From contig NC_013530.1 in the NCBI RefSeq assembly GCF_000024965.1, positions 1,240,001-1,304,000 of the forward strand: a stretch of 64,000 bases of DNA, in the 5' to 3' direction. Below the pieces are notes generated by a model. That model was given only the letters and a program-made list of their open reading frames with translations. It was not told the DNA's origin and did not search any database. This document shows, one piece after another, positions 44,834-54,165 of this stretch. Source of the DNA: Xylanimonas cellulosilytica DSM 15894 (GTDB lineage: Bacteria > Actinomycetota > Actinomycetes > Actinomycetales > Cellulomonadaceae). Positions within the stretch are counted from its first letter, which is position 1. Each line of letters begins with the position of its first letter. The position numbers and the translations under genes were made by a program.

Positions 44834-45856
44834 TCAGATGATCGACGTGCCGCGCACGCGCTTGGCGATGCCGTTGGCCGCGAGCAGCAGCAGCACCGAG
44901 ACGATGGACTTGAGCATGCTCAGCACGGCGGCCATGGACAGGCTGTTGCCGGTGAGGCCGATGTTGTACACGTACAGGTCGAGCACCTGGATGTGCTGCT
45001 TGTTGAAGGCGTTCTGGAACACGTAGTACTGCTCCATCCCGTTGTTGAGGATGTTCGCGATGGAGAGCATGAGCAGCACGATGTACGTGGGCATGAGCTG
45101 CGGGAACGTGATGTACCGCATGAGCTGGAAGCGGTTCGCGCCGTCGATGCGCGCCGACTCGTACAGGGTCGGGTCGATGCCGGCGATGGCGGCGAGGTAC
45201 ATGATCGCGCCCCAGCCCAGGCCCTTCCACAGGCTCCAGAGCAGCATCGTCAGCCAGACGTGCTCGCCGGAGTCGAGGAACTTGATCGGCATCGTGATCA
45301 GGCCCCAGTCGGCGAGCGTGGAGTTGACCAGGCCCGACGTCGAGAAGAGCGAGAAGGCGATCGCGTAGACGAGCACCCAGGAGATGAAGTTGGGCAGCGT
45401 CGTCAACGTCTGCACCGCGTTGCGGAACCACTTGGCCCGCACCTCGTTGAGCAGCATCGCGAAGAACAGCGGCAGCAGCGACGTCGCGATGCCGAGGAAG
45501 CTCATCGCGAGCGTGTTGGCCATGACCTGGCCGATCTGCTCGAGCTGGGTGCGGCTGGAGACCAGCATTCGGAACCACTGCAGGCCGACGAACTCGCTGC
45601 CGCCGATCCCGAGGGCCGGCTTGTAGTCGAACAGCGCCGTCGCCCAGCCCGCGAGGGGCAGGTAGCTGAAGGCGAACACCAGCACGAGGAACGGCAGCAC
45701 GAGCAGGAACATCGAGCGGGAGGTCCGCGGCCTGGGGGCCGAACCCTTCGGCTTCCGCGGCGATGCCGTGCGGCGCCGCATCGAGCGGCGTGCTCGCGGG
45801 GCGTCGGCGACGCCGTCGAGAAGCACCCCGGTAGGTGCCCCCTGTTGGAGGGTCAC
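44834..45856 (-). CDS. Carbohydrate ABC transporter permease (LplB/YteP type)
   Basis: A 340-residue inner-membrane permease. After a basic N-terminal extension of about 45 residues come six helices and the EAA-like loop YESARIDGANRFQLMRYITFPQL (two stretches). It pairs with the LplC-type permease. GTG 45856 follows AAGGAGTGAATC. First gene of the transporter operon, behind a promoter with an operator palindrome. Confidence 0.93.
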   Translation of the reverse strand: MTLQQGAPTGVLLDGVADAPRARRSMRRRTASPRKPKGSAPRPRTSRSMFLLVLPFLVLVFAFSYLPLAGWATALFDYKPALGIGGSEFVGLQWFRMLVSSRTQLEQIGQVMANTLAMSFLGIATSLLPLFFAMLLNEVRAKWFRNAVQTLTTLPNFISWVLVYAIAFSLFSTSGLVNSTLADWGLITMPIKFLDSGEHVWLTMLLWSLWKGLGWGAIMYLAAIAGIDPTLYESARIDGANRFQLMRYITFPQLMPTYIVLLMLSIANILNNGMEQYYVFQNAFNKQHIQVLDLYVYNIGLTGNSLSMAAVLSMLKSIVSVLLLLAANGIAKRVRGTSII

Positions 45857-45921
45857 GATTCACTCCTTCGTGCGGAACCACCCAGCGGTGAACGCTCACA
45901 TCGCGCGACCGCCGCGCTCTT

Positions 45922-45939
45922 CGTCGAAGCGCTTCGACG
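45922..45939. promoter_or_regulatory. LacI-family operator upstream of the transporter operon
   Basis: CGTCGAAGCGCTTCGACG is a perfect 18-bp palindrome with the CG centre typical of LacI operators. The predicted transcription start (about 45933) falls inside it. The same core, CGAAGCGCTTCG, occurs at 49673-49684. A half-site GCTTCGACG lies at 45952-45960. Confidence 0.8.
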
Positions 45940-45969
45940 TTTATAGCAGCGGCTTCGACGCCGCCGCAA
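45940..45969 (-). promoter_or_regulatory. Promoter of the sugar transporter operon
   Basis: On the minus strand, TTGCGG (45969-45964), an 18-bp spacer and TATAAA (45945-45940). It lies next to the operator palindrome, so repressor binding would block initiation. Confidence 0.65.
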
Positions 45970-46049
45970 GGGGTGGCCGGGGACGTTCCGAAATCGAGAC
46001 ATTCCGCGCGCGGGCCGCGCGGGCCGGGGGCCTGCGCGGCCGCTCGGGC

Positions 46050-47060
46050 TCAGTGCCCGCCCGGTGCCCGGGTGCTCGCGCGCGTCGTCAGCGTCGGCGC
46101 CAGCAGGCGGGTCTCCGCCGGGTAGCCGCTGTCGGTCAGGCGTGCCATCACCATGTCGACAGCCAGGGAGCCGATCGTGTGCGCGGGCAGGTCGATGCTC
46201 GTGAGCGCGACCTGCTGCGACAACGCGGTCTCCTCGGGGCACAGCGCGATCACCGACAGGTCGCGCGGCACCGAGCGGCGGTGCTCCCGCAGCCGGTGGA
46301 GCACGTGGGGCAGGGCGCGCTCGTTGTGCACGAACAGCCCGGTCAGCCCTGGTGCGTCCGCCAGCAGCCGGTCGACGACGTCGTCGACGTCGTTGGGCGT
46401 GGCGGGGCAGGCGACGGCCCGGGCGGCGACGCCTGCCTCGGCCGCGCCGGTCAGGAACCCGCGCGTGACGCGCTCCGCGTAGGAGGTGTGCCGCTCGTGC
46501 ACCTCGGGCGGGGATCCCACCAGCGCGATGTCGCGGTGCCCGAGGCTCGCGAGCTCCAGGGCGGCGAGCCGGCCGGCCGCCTCGAAGTCGAGGTCGATGC
46601 ACGACAGTCCCGCCGCCAGGCGTGGCAGGCCGATGAGGACGGCCGGCTGCTTGGAGCGACGCAGGATCGGCACGCGGGCGTCGTCGGCCTCCACGTCCAT
46701 GACCACCAGGGCGTCGACCATGGCACCGTCCGTGACCCGCTCGAGCCCTTCCAGGTCGTCCTGCGTGAGCAGCAGCACGTCGTGCGCGTGCTCCCGCGCC
46801 CGCAGCACCACGCCGCCCGCGAACTGCATGATCACCGCGACGTCGATGCCCGCGCGCATCGGCACCATGAGCCCGATGACCTCGCTGCGCGCCGACGCCA
46901 GCGCCTTGGCGCCCGCGTGCGGCCGGTACCCGAGCTCGGCGACGGCCGCCTCGATGCGCCGCCGCGTCGCCGCCGAGATCGGTCGCTTGCCCGACAGCGC
47001 GTAGGACACCGTCGAGGTCGAGACGGCGGCGAGGCGGGCGACGTCCTCGATCGTGGGCAT
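46050..47060 (-). CDS. LacI-family repressor of the xyloglucan-type locus
   Basis: A 336-residue LacI/GalR regulator: HTH TIEDVARLAAVSTSTVSYAL (3-22) with hinge KRPISAATRRRIEAAVAELGY, and an effector domain including VHNERALPHVLHRL, LSVIALCPEE and the closing TSIDLPAHTIGSLAVDMV. It probably binds the CGAAGCGCTTCG palindromes near 45930 and 49678, releasing on a sugar from the imported oligosaccharide. ATG 47060 has GAGGAG 7 bp upstream, overlapping the GH95 stop, so the two are coupled. Confidence 0.92.
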   Translation of the reverse strand: MPTIEDVARLAAVSTSTVSYALSGKRPISAATRRRIEAAVAELGYRPHAGAKALASARSEVIGLMVPMRAGIDVAVIMQFAGGVVLRAREHAHDVLLLTQDDLEGLERVTDGAMVDALVVMDVEADDARVPILRRSKQPAVLIGLPRLAAGLSCIDLDFEAAGRLAALELASLGHRDIALVGSPPEVHERHTSYAERVTRGFLTGAAEAGVAARAVACPATPNDVDDVVDRLLADAPGLTGLFVHNERALPHVLHRLREHRRSVPRDLSVIALCPEETALSQQVALTSIDLPAHTIGSLAVDMVMARLTDSGYPAETRLLAPTLTTRASTRAPGGH

Positions 47061-47070
47061 GGTGGGCTCC

Positions 47071-49584
47071 TCAGGCAGCGGTGGGGGTGAGCGTGGTGCT
47101 CCCCCCGGCGGGGACGGTCACGGAAGCGGGCAGGGGCGAGGCGGTCGGCAGGGTCGGCCCAGCCGCAGTCTGCGGCCCGACGACGACGGCGCGGGTCGTC
47201 GTGCTCGGCGTGTCGTTGTGCACGCGGGCCGAGACCAGGGCGCCGTCGGCCCACGTGAGGTCGACGCGCAGGCCGCCGCGAGCCCGCAGACCGCGCACCG
47301 CGCCGTCGGGCCACGCCGCGGGCAGGGCGGGCAGCAGCCGCAGCACGCCGTCGTGGCTCTGCAGCAGCGCCTCGGCGACCGCGGCCGTGAGGCCGAGGTT
47401 GCCGTCGACCTGGAAGGGCGGGTGCGCCGCGAACAGGTTGGGGTACAGGCCGCCGCGGTGCTCCGCGCCACCGGGTGCGACCGCCGGGCGCTGCGCCCGC
47501 CGCAGCGTGGCGTGGACCCGCTCGCCGTCGCCGAGGCGCGCCCACAGCGCGGCGCGCCAGGCGAGCGACCAGCCCGTGGACTCCGGGCCGCGCAGCTCGA
47601 TCGAGCGGGCCGTCGCGGCCGCGAGACCGGGCGTCCGCCACGGCGTCACCGACGCGAGCGGGAAGGCGCCCACCAGGTGCGAGACGTGCCGGTGCTCGGG
47701 CTCCGCCTCGGCCACCGGCGCGGCCCACTCCAGCAGCTCGCCGCGCGGGCCGACCTCCGGCGCGGGCAGCAGCGCGGTCACCTTCGCGAGGTCGTCGAGC
47801 CAGTCCTCGGACACGCCCAGCGCGTCCGCGGCCGCCCGGCAGGCCGCGGCGAGCCAGCGCAGCAGCTCGCCGTCCATCGTCGCGCTCGTGCCCACCCCGG
47901 TCGGTCGGCCGTCCGGCGCCACGTAGTGGTTCTCCGGGGACGTCGACGGGCTGGTCCACGCCCGCGTGCCGTCGGACTGCACCCAGTCCAGTGCGAAGAG
48001 CCCTGCCCCGCGCAGCACCGGCCAGGCCCGCTCGCGCAGGAACGTCGCGTCCCCGCCGAACAGCCAGCGTTCCCACAGGTGGTGGGCAAGCCAGACGCCG
48101 CCCAGCGCCCAGCTCGCCCACGCCGGGTCGCCGTGCCCGGCACCCACCGGGTCCGCGTGGCCCCACGCGTCGCTGTTGTGGTGCGCCACCCAGCCGCGTG
48201 CTCCGTAGAGCCGTCGCGCCGCCTCCGGTCCCGTCGTCGTCGCCAGCCGCTCGACGAAGGCCAGCAGCGGTTCGTGGCACTCGGGCAGGGCCGTCGTCTC
48301 CGCCGGCCAGTACGCCATCTGGAGGTTGATGTTCGTGGTGTAGGCGCTCGACCAGGGGCCCGGCAGCAGCGGGTTCCAGATCCCCTGGAGGGTTGCGGGC
48401 AACCCGCCGGGTCGCGAGGAGGCCAGCAGCAGGTAGCGCCCGTAGTGGAAGGCGAGCGCGGTCAGGCCGGGGTCGTCCACGTCCGCCGCCGCGGCGATAC
48501 GGGCGTCCGTGGGGAGGGTGTCGGCGCCCGACGACGACGGCAGCGTCAGCTCCACCCGGTCGTACAGCGCGCGGTGCGCGGCCTCGTGGGCGGCCCGGCG
48601 TGGGGAGGCGGGCTCCGGGCCGGTCACGAGCGCGAGCGCCGCCGCGACGGCCTCGGTCGGGGTGGCCTGGGTACCCGCGGCCGGGTCGTGGGTCGTGGCG
48701 GTGCCGATCAGCAGCAGGTGCGCCGTCGCCGCGCCCGTGCGCAGCTCGCCGTCCTCGACGACGGCGTCCGGGTCGCCCGCCGCCCGCACCGCGACCACCA
48801 GGCGCGCCGTCGTCGGGCCGTAGCGGACCGGCTCGGGCGCTGACTCGTGGCCGGGAGCGACGTCGACCGGCGGCACGAGCCGGTGCAGCAGGACGTCCCT
48901 CGGGGCAGGTGCGTCGACGCCGGGTGCGGCGGCATCGGGTGCGGCGGCGGCCACGGGCACGGCGCCGGCGTCGCTCTCGGCACGCAGCAGGCTGGTGAAC
49001 CGTGCGGTGAGCCGGACCGGACGGTCGGCGGTCACGACGTGGACCAGCGCCCCGCCCGCGGCGTCGGCCCAGGTCTCGTGCCGCACGCGGGCGGCCCCGA
49101 GCGCGTACGAGTGCGCGGCGACGGCCGTGCGCAGGTCGAGCGACCGGGCGTGGGCGCCGCCCGGGGCGGCCAGCTCGTCGCCCACCGCGGTGACCGTGAC
49201 CTCGAGCTCGCCGAGCGGCAGGTACGCCTGCACCCACGGCGACTGGGACTCCTGGAGCAGGCGCTCGGCGGTCCGCACGTCGCCGTCGTCGATCGCGGCG
49301 CGGACGGCCGCCAGGTGCTCGGGACCGGCGGCCGCACGGCGGCTCGCGGCGGCAGGGTCCTCGGCGGCGGGGTCCTGCGAGGCGGAGTCCTGGGCGGCGG
49401 GCACCGGTGCGTCGACGTCGCCGCGCGGCCCGGCGCCGACCGGGCCGGACCAGGCGCGCAGGTCGTTGAGCCACAGTCGCTCGCCGCCCGCACGCCCCTC
49501 GCACATGGCGGCTCGCACGCCGTTGCCGACGGGCAGCGCCTCGTCCCAGCAGGTCGCGGGGGAGTCGTATCTCAGGTGGTGCAT
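47071..49584 (-). CDS. GH95 family alpha-L-fucosidase (or alpha-L-galactosidase)
   Basis: An inverting glycosidase of about 837 residues with the GH95 layout: N-terminal beta-sandwich ([22 protein letters not shown], two stretches), linker, (alpha/alpha)6 barrel with [18 protein letters not shown] and [16 protein letters not shown] (catalytic-region Asn418 and Asn420), [32 protein letters not shown], and a C-terminal beta domain. No signal peptide, so cytoplasmic. ATG 49584 is preferred; the frame opens upstream to 49650 into the promoter region. Expected to remove alpha-1,2-fucose from galactose of xyloglucan fragments. In operon with lacI. Confidence 0.88.
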   Translation of the reverse strand: MHHLRYDSPATCWDEALPVGNGVRAAMCEGRAGGERLWLNDLRAWSGPVGAGPRGDVDAPVPAAQDSASQDPAAEDPAAASRRAAAGPEHLAAVRAAIDDGDVRTAERLLQESQSPWVQAYLPLGELEVTVTAVGDELAAPGGAHARSLDLRTAVAAHSYALGAARVRHETWADAAGGALVHVVTADRPVRLTARFTSLLRAESDAGAVPVAAAAPDAAAPGVDAPAPRDVLLHRLVPPVDVAPGHESAPEPVRYGPTTARLVVAVRAAGDPDAVVEDGELRTGAATAHLLLIGTATTHDPAAGTQATPTEAVAAALALVTGPEPASPRRAAHEAAHRALYDRVELTLPSSSGADTLPTDARIAAAADVDDPGLTALAFHYGRYLLLASSRPGGLPATLQGIWNPLLPGPWSSAYTTNINLQMAYWPAETTALPECHEPLLAFVERLATTTGPEAARRLYGARGWVAHHNSDAWGHADPVGAGHGDPAWASWALGGVWLAHHLWERWLFGGDATFLRERAWPVLRGAGLFALDWVQSDGTRAWTSPSTSPENHYVAPDGRPTGVGTSATMDGELLRWLAAACRAAADALGVSEDWLDDLAKVTALLPAPEVGPRGELLEWAAPVAEAEPEHRHVSHLVGAFPLASVTPWRTPGLAAATARSIELRGPESTGWSLAWRAALWARLGDGERVHATLRRAQRPAVAPGGAEHRGGLYPNLFAAHPPFQVDGNLGLTAAVAEALLQSHDGVLRLLPALPAAWPDGAVRGLRARGGLRVDLTWADGALVSARVHNDTPSTTTRAVVVGPQTAAGPTLPTASPLPASVTVPAGGSTTLTPTAA

Positions 49585-49639
49585 CGCGTTCTCACGTCGT
49601 CGTGGGCCAGGTGGATCGTGCTCGCGGGGCGGGTCCACG

Positions 49640-49670
49640 TAGACAACCACGACCCCTCGGTGCTTAGGTT
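49640..49670 (+). promoter_or_regulatory. Promoter of the GH42-GH31-GH3 operon
   Basis: TAGACA (49640-49645), 19-bp spacer, TAGGTT (49665-49670); predicted start near 49677, inside the operator. The divergent GH95 promoter must use the same 125-bp gap, but no clear hexamers were found for it. Confidence 0.5.
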
Positions 49671-49672
49671 AG

Positions 49673-49684
49673 CGAAGCGCTTCG
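49673..49684. promoter_or_regulatory. LacI-family operator in the GH95/GH42 divergent promoter
   Basis: CGAAGCGCTTCG, a 12-bp perfect palindrome (extended GCGAAGCGCTTCGAC), is shared with the transporter operator at 45922-45939. It lies at the predicted start point of the GH42 operon and within reach of the GH95 promoter. Confidence 0.8.
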
Positions 49685-49709
49685 ACAAAGTCATCGATGG
49701 AGATCTCGG

Positions 49710-51764
49710 GTGCCACACATCATGGACCGCCTCACCGCGGAACTCGGCCTGCTGTACGGGGGCGACTACAACCCCGAGCAGTGGGACCCGTCGGTGTGGC
49801 GCGAGGATGCCAGGCTCATGCGCGAGGCGGGCGTGAACCTCGTGACCGTCGGCGTCTTCTCCTGGGCGCGCTACGAGCCCGAACCCGGTGTGCGCGACTT
49901 CGCGTGGCTCGACGAGGTGCTCGACGTGCTGCAGGCGCACGGCATCGCCGTCGACCTGGCGACCCCGACGGCGTCGCCGCCGCCGTGGCTGGGCATCGAC
50001 CACCCCGAGACCTTGCCCGTGGACCGCGACGGCGTGCGCCTGGTGGCGGGGTCCCGCAACCAGTTCGCCCCGTCGTCGCGCGTGTACCGCGAGGCGGCCC
50101 TGGCCATCACGTGCGACCTCGCCGCCCGCTACGCCCGGCACCCCGCGGTGCGCATGTGGCACGTCGGGAACGAGTACGGGCAGGTCGACTTCGGTGACGA
50201 GGCTGCGCGGGAGTTCCGCGCCTGGCTGCACGACCGCTACGGCAGCATCGACGCGCTCAACGAGGCGTGGGGCACGGCCTTCTGGTCCCAGCGGTACCGC
50301 GACTTCGAGGACGTGCTGCCGCCGCGCCGTGCGCCGTACCTGGTCAACCCCACGCAGGCGCTCGACTTCCGGCGCTTCACCTCCGACGAGCTGCTGGCCT
50401 GCTACCGCGAGCAGCACGCCGCGCTGCGCGAGGCGGGGGTCACCGCGCCGATCACCACCAACTTCATGGGCTTCTTCCCGGGTGCGGACTACTGGCGGTG
50501 GGCGGATGCGGTCGACGTCGTCGCCGACGACCAGTACCCCGACCACGCCGACCCCCGCTCGCCGGCCGATGCCGCGCTCGTCCAGGACCTCATGCGCGGG
50601 CTCGGCGGGGGTGCGCCCTGGCTGCTGCTCGAACAGGCCGCCGGGGCGACGTCGTGGCGGGAGCACAACCTGCCCAAGTCGCCGGAGCGGATGCGCCTCG
50701 ACTCGCTGCAGGCCGTGGCCCGCGGCGCGGACGGCGTCTGCTTCTTCCAGTGGCGGGCCTCGACGGCCGGGGCCGAGCGGTTCCACTCGGCGATGCTGCC
50801 GCACGCCGGCCCGGACACGGCGGTGCACCGCGGGGTCCGCCGCCTGGGCACCGACCTCGCCCGCCTGCACCCGGTGATCGGCTCCCGCGTGGCGGCCCGC
50901 ACCGCGCTGCTGTTCGACTGGGAGTCGTGGTGGGCCGCGGAGGAGCCCGGCCGCATCACCGAGCGGTTGCGCACCCTCGACCAGGTCCGCGCGTACTACC
51001 GCCCGCTGTGGGACCGCGGTGTCGCCGTCGACGTCGTGCGGCCCGGTGCCGCCCTCGACGCGTACGACGTCGTCGTCGTCCCGCAGACCTATCTGCTCGA
51101 CGACGACGCCGCGACGTCGCTGCGGGCCGCGGCCGAGGGCGGCGCCTGCGTCGTCGTCGGGCCGATGACCGGGGTCGCGGACCGCAACGCGCACGTGCTG
51201 CCGGGCCGGTTCCCCGTACGGCTCGCGGACGTGCTCGGCGTCAGCGGCGAGGAGTGGGTCGCGTTGCCCGACGGCGGCGTGCCGGTCACGGGCGCACTGG
51301 TCACGGGCACGCCGGGCAAGGGGAGCGCGCACACCCACGCCGAGCTGCTGCGCGCCGACGACGCCGAGGTGCTCTCCCGCTTCGCCGACGGCCACCTCGC
51401 CGGGGCACCCGCGGTCACACGGCGCGACGTCCCCGGTGGCGGCGCGGCCTGGTACGTCGGCGCCGTCCTCGACGAGCCGCTGCTGGCGGCGGTGCTCGAC
51501 GACGCGCTGACCCGCGCGGGCGTGCCCGCCGCGGTGCCCGGCGCCGTCGGGCTCGACGACGTCGAGGCCGTGGTCCGCGGCGACGTCGTCTTCCTCCTCA
51601 ACCGGGGCGGGGAGACCGCGCGCGTCGCGGTGCCCGGCACCTGGACCGACCTGCTCACGGGCGACGACGTGATCGACGTCGTCGACCTGCCCCCGCACGA
51701 CGCCGCGGTGCTGCACCCGGCCCAGCCACGGAACCAAGGAACGGGTGACGATGAAGTTCACTGA
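49710..51764 (+). CDS. GH42 beta-galactosidase
   Basis: A 684-residue retaining beta-galactosidase, cytoplasmic. GH42 features: GLLYGGDYNPEQWDPSVWRED (two stretches) near the start, acid/base Glu155 in WHVGNEYG, nucleophile Glu308 in LLLEQAAGATSW, a GATase-like trimerisation domain (~390-600, YDVVVVPQTYLLDD) and a small C-terminal beta domain. GTG 49710 has GGAG 7 bp upstream; ATG 49722 is an alternative. Overlaps the GH31 gene by 14 bp. Expected to remove galactose from de-fucosylated xyloglucan oligosaccharides. Confidence 0.93.
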   Translation: MPHIMDRLTAELGLLYGGDYNPEQWDPSVWREDARLMREAGVNLVTVGVFSWARYEPEPGVRDFAWLDEVLDVLQAHGIAVDLATPTASPPPWLGIDHPETLPVDRDGVRLVAGSRNQFAPSSRVYREAALAITCDLAARYARHPAVRMWHVGNEYGQVDFGDEAAREFRAWLHDRYGSIDALNEAWGTAFWSQRYRDFEDVLPPRRAPYLVNPTQALDFRRFTSDELLACYREQHAALREAGVTAPITTNFMGFFPGADYWRWADAVDVVADDQYPDHADPRSPADAALVQDLMRGLGGGAPWLLLEQAAGATSWREHNLPKSPERMRLDSLQAVARGADGVCFFQWRASTAGAERFHSAMLPHAGPDTAVHRGVRRLGTDLARLHPVIGSRVAARTALLFDWESWWAAEEPGRITERLRTLDQVRAYYRPLWDRGVAVDVVRPGAALDAYDVVVVPQTYLLDDDAATSLRAAAEGGACVVVGPMTGVADRNAHVLPGRFPVRLADVLGVSGEEWVALPDGGVPVTGALVTGTPGKGSAHTHAELLRADDAEVLSRFADGHLAGAPAVTRRDVPGGGAAWYVGAVLDEPLLAAVLDDALTRAGVPAAVPGAVGLDDVEAVVRGDVVFLLNRGGETARVAVPGTWTDLLTGDDVIDVVDLPPHDAAVLHPAQPRNQGTGDDEVH

Positions 51765-54165
51765 CGGCTACTGGAAGGCGCGCCGCGGCGTGACGCCGCT
51801 CTACGCGGTGGAGGTCGACGACGTCCGCGTCGACGAGGCCGCCGGGACCATGACCGTGTTCGCGCCGACCACCCGCATCCGCCACCGCGGCGACACGCTC
51901 AACCGCCCGATGCTGACCGTCGACCTGTCGGCGCCCGCCCCGGGCGTCGTAAAGGTGCGCATCACGCACCACGCGGGGGCGGCCGAACGGGGCCCACGCT
52001 TCCCGGTCGCGGCGCGGGAGGGCTACGCACCGATCCTCAAGCTCGACGACGCCGAGGGGGTTCTCGACGCCGACGGCCTGACGGTGCGTGTGCGGCGCAC
52101 GGGCCCGTGGCGCATCGAGTTCGAGCAGGACGGCCGCCCGCTGACCTCCTCGCTGCCCAAGTCGGTGGGCTACCTGACCTCCGACGGCACGGGGCCGCTG
52201 CCCGCGGGCTCGTGGGTGCACGAGCAGCTCACGCTCGACCCGGGGGAGAGCGTCTACGGGCTGGGCGAGCGGTTCGGCGCGTTCGTCAAGAACGGGCAGG
52301 AGGTCGACGTCTGGAACGAGGACGGCGGCACCTCCAGCGAGCAGGCGTACAAGAACGTGCCGTTCTACCTGTCCTCGAAGGGGTACGGCGTCTTCGTCGC
52401 CCACACCGAGAAGGTCTCGTTCGAGGTGGGTTCCGAGGTCAACACCCGCACCCAGTTCTCGGTCGCCGGGCAGTCCCTCGAGTACTACGTGATCGCCGGC
52501 CCCACGCCCAAGGACGTGCTGCGCCGCTACACCGCGCTGACCGGGCGGCCGGCCCGCGTGCCCGCGTGGTCGTTCGGCCTGTGGCTGTCGACGTCGTTCA
52601 CGACGTCGTACGACGAGGCGACCGTCACGAGCTTCATCGACGGGATGCGCGAGCGGGAGATCCCGCTGTCGGTGTTCCACTTCGACTGCTTCTGGATGCG
52701 CGAGTACCAGTGGTGCGACTTCGAGTGGGACCCGCGCGTCTTCCCCGACCCGGTGGGCATGCTCGCCCGGCTGCACGAGCGAGGCCTCAAGGTCTGCGTG
52801 TGGATCAACCCCTACATCGGGCAGCGGTCGCCGCTGTTCGCCGAGGGTGCCGCAAAGGGCTACCTGCTCCAGACGGCCGCCGGCGGCGTGTGGCAGTGGG
52901 ACCAGTGGCAGGCCGGCATGGGGCTGGTGGACTTCACCAACCCCGAGGCCACCGCCTGGTACGTCTCGAAGCTCGAACGGCTCATCGACCAGGGCGTCGA
53001 CACCTTCAAGACCGACTTCGGCGAGCGCATCCCGGTCGACGACGTCGTCTGGCACGACGGGTCGGACCCGCAGCGGATGCACAATTACTACACGCAGCTC
53101 TACAACGAGGCCGTCTTCGGGCTGCTGGAGCGGCGGCGCGGCACGGGCGACGCCGTGCTGTTCGCCCGGTCCGCGACCGCGGGCGGGCAGCGGCTGCCCG
53201 TGCACTGGGGCGGCGACAACGACTCGACCTACGCGTCGATGGCCGAGACGCTGCGCGGCGGGCTCTCGCTCGCGCTGTCCGGTTTCGGGTACTGGTCGCA
53301 CGACATCGGCGGGTTCGAGGGCACCCCGGACGCCGGGGTGTTCAAGCGGTGGCTGCCGTTCGGCCTGCTGTCTTCGCACTCGCGCCTGCACGGCAACACC
53401 TCCTACCGGGTGCCGTGGGCGTTCGACGACGAGGCCGTGGACGTGGCCCGGCGCTTCACCCGGCTCAAGCTCTCGCTCATGCCCTACCTCGCCCGGCTGG
53501 CCGAGGAGGCGCACACCGACGGCACCCCGATGCTGCGCCCGATGGTCCTGGAGTTTCCGGACGACCGGGGCGCGCACCCCGTGGACACGCAGTTCATGCT
53601 GGGCGACGCGCTCCTGGTCGCCCCCGTGTTCGGCGCGGCCGGCGACGTCGAGGTGTACGTGCCCGAGGGCACGTGGACGTCGCTGCTCGACGGGTCGACC
53701 GTGACCGGGCCGCGGTGGGTGCGCGAGACGCACGGCTACGGTTCGCTCCCGCTGTACGTGCGCCCCGGCACCGTGCTGCCGGTCGGCGCCCGCGACGACG
53801 CCCCCGAGTACGCCTGGGCCGACGGCGTCACCCTGCACGCCTTCGAGCTGCCGGACGGGTTCGACCAGTCCGTCACCGTCCCGGGCGGCACCGGGGCGCC
53901 GGCCACGTTCCGCGTCCGGCGCACGGGCGACCGCGTGACCGCCTGCACCGACGACGCGGCCGGTGCGTGGGGCCTGCGCGCCGGGGCGTGGTTCGTGCGG
54001 TCCGAGGGCCCGGGCGAGCTCGGCATCGGGCTCACGGCCGACGACGACGCGGGGGCCGACGACGCCGCCGCGGGTTCCGCCGACGCGGTCGAAGTTTCCA
54101 CCGGCGCCGCCACGGGTTCCGCCGCCGCCGCGGCTTCCACCGACGCCGAGGAGGCGACCCGATGA
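51751..54165 (+). CDS. yicI: GH31 alpha-xylosidase (YicI type)
   Basis: An 804-residue retaining glycosidase. It starts MKFTDGYWKARRG as E. coli YicI does (MKISDGNW). Catalytic motifs are PLSVFHFDCFWMREYQWCDF, FKTDFGERIPVDD (nucleophile Asp422) and GGDNDSTYASM (acid/base Asp489), the arrangement of alpha-xylosidases acting on isoprimeverose-type units. A disordered Ala/Asp tail (~765-804) is unusual. No signal peptide. ATG 51751 has AAGGA 10 bp upstream. It overlaps GH42 by 14 bp and GH3 by 4 bp. Expected to remove alpha-1,6-xylose from xyloglucan oligosaccharides. Confidence 0.93.
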   Translation: MKFTDGYWKARRGVTPLYAVEVDDVRVDEAAGTMTVFAPTTRIRHRGDTLNRPMLTVDLSAPAPGVVKVRITHHAGAAERGPRFPVAAREGYAPILKLDDAEGVLDADGLTVRVRRTGPWRIEFEQDGRPLTSSLPKSVGYLTSDGTGPLPAGSWVHEQLTLDPGESVYGLGERFGAFVKNGQEVDVWNEDGGTSSEQAYKNVPFYLSSKGYGVFVAHTEKVSFEVGSEVNTRTQFSVAGQSLEYYVIAGPTPKDVLRRYTALTGRPARVPAWSFGLWLSTSFTTSYDEATVTSFIDGMREREIPLSVFHFDCFWMREYQWCDFEWDPRVFPDPVGMLARLHERGLKVCVWINPYIGQRSPLFAEGAAKGYLLQTAAGGVWQWDQWQAGMGLVDFTNPEATAWYVSKLERLIDQGVDTFKTDFGERIPVDDVVWHDGSDPQRMHNYYTQLYNEAVFGLLERRRGTGDAVLFARSATAGGQRLPVHWGGDNDSTYASMAETLRGGLSLALSGFGYWSHDIGGFEGTPDAGVFKRWLPFGLLSSHSRLHGNTSYRVPWAFDDEAVDVARRFTRLKLSLMPYLARLAEEAHTDGTPMLRPMVLEFPDDRGAHPVDTQFMLGDALLVAPVFGAAGDVEVYVPEGTWTSLLDGSTVTGPRWVRETHGYGSLPLYVRPGTVLPVGARDDAPEYAWADGVTLHAFELPDGFDQSVTVPGGTGAPATFRVRRTGDRVTACTDDAAGAWGLRAGAWFVRSEGPGELGIGLTADDDAGADDAAAGSADAVEVSTGAATGSAAAAASTDAEEATR

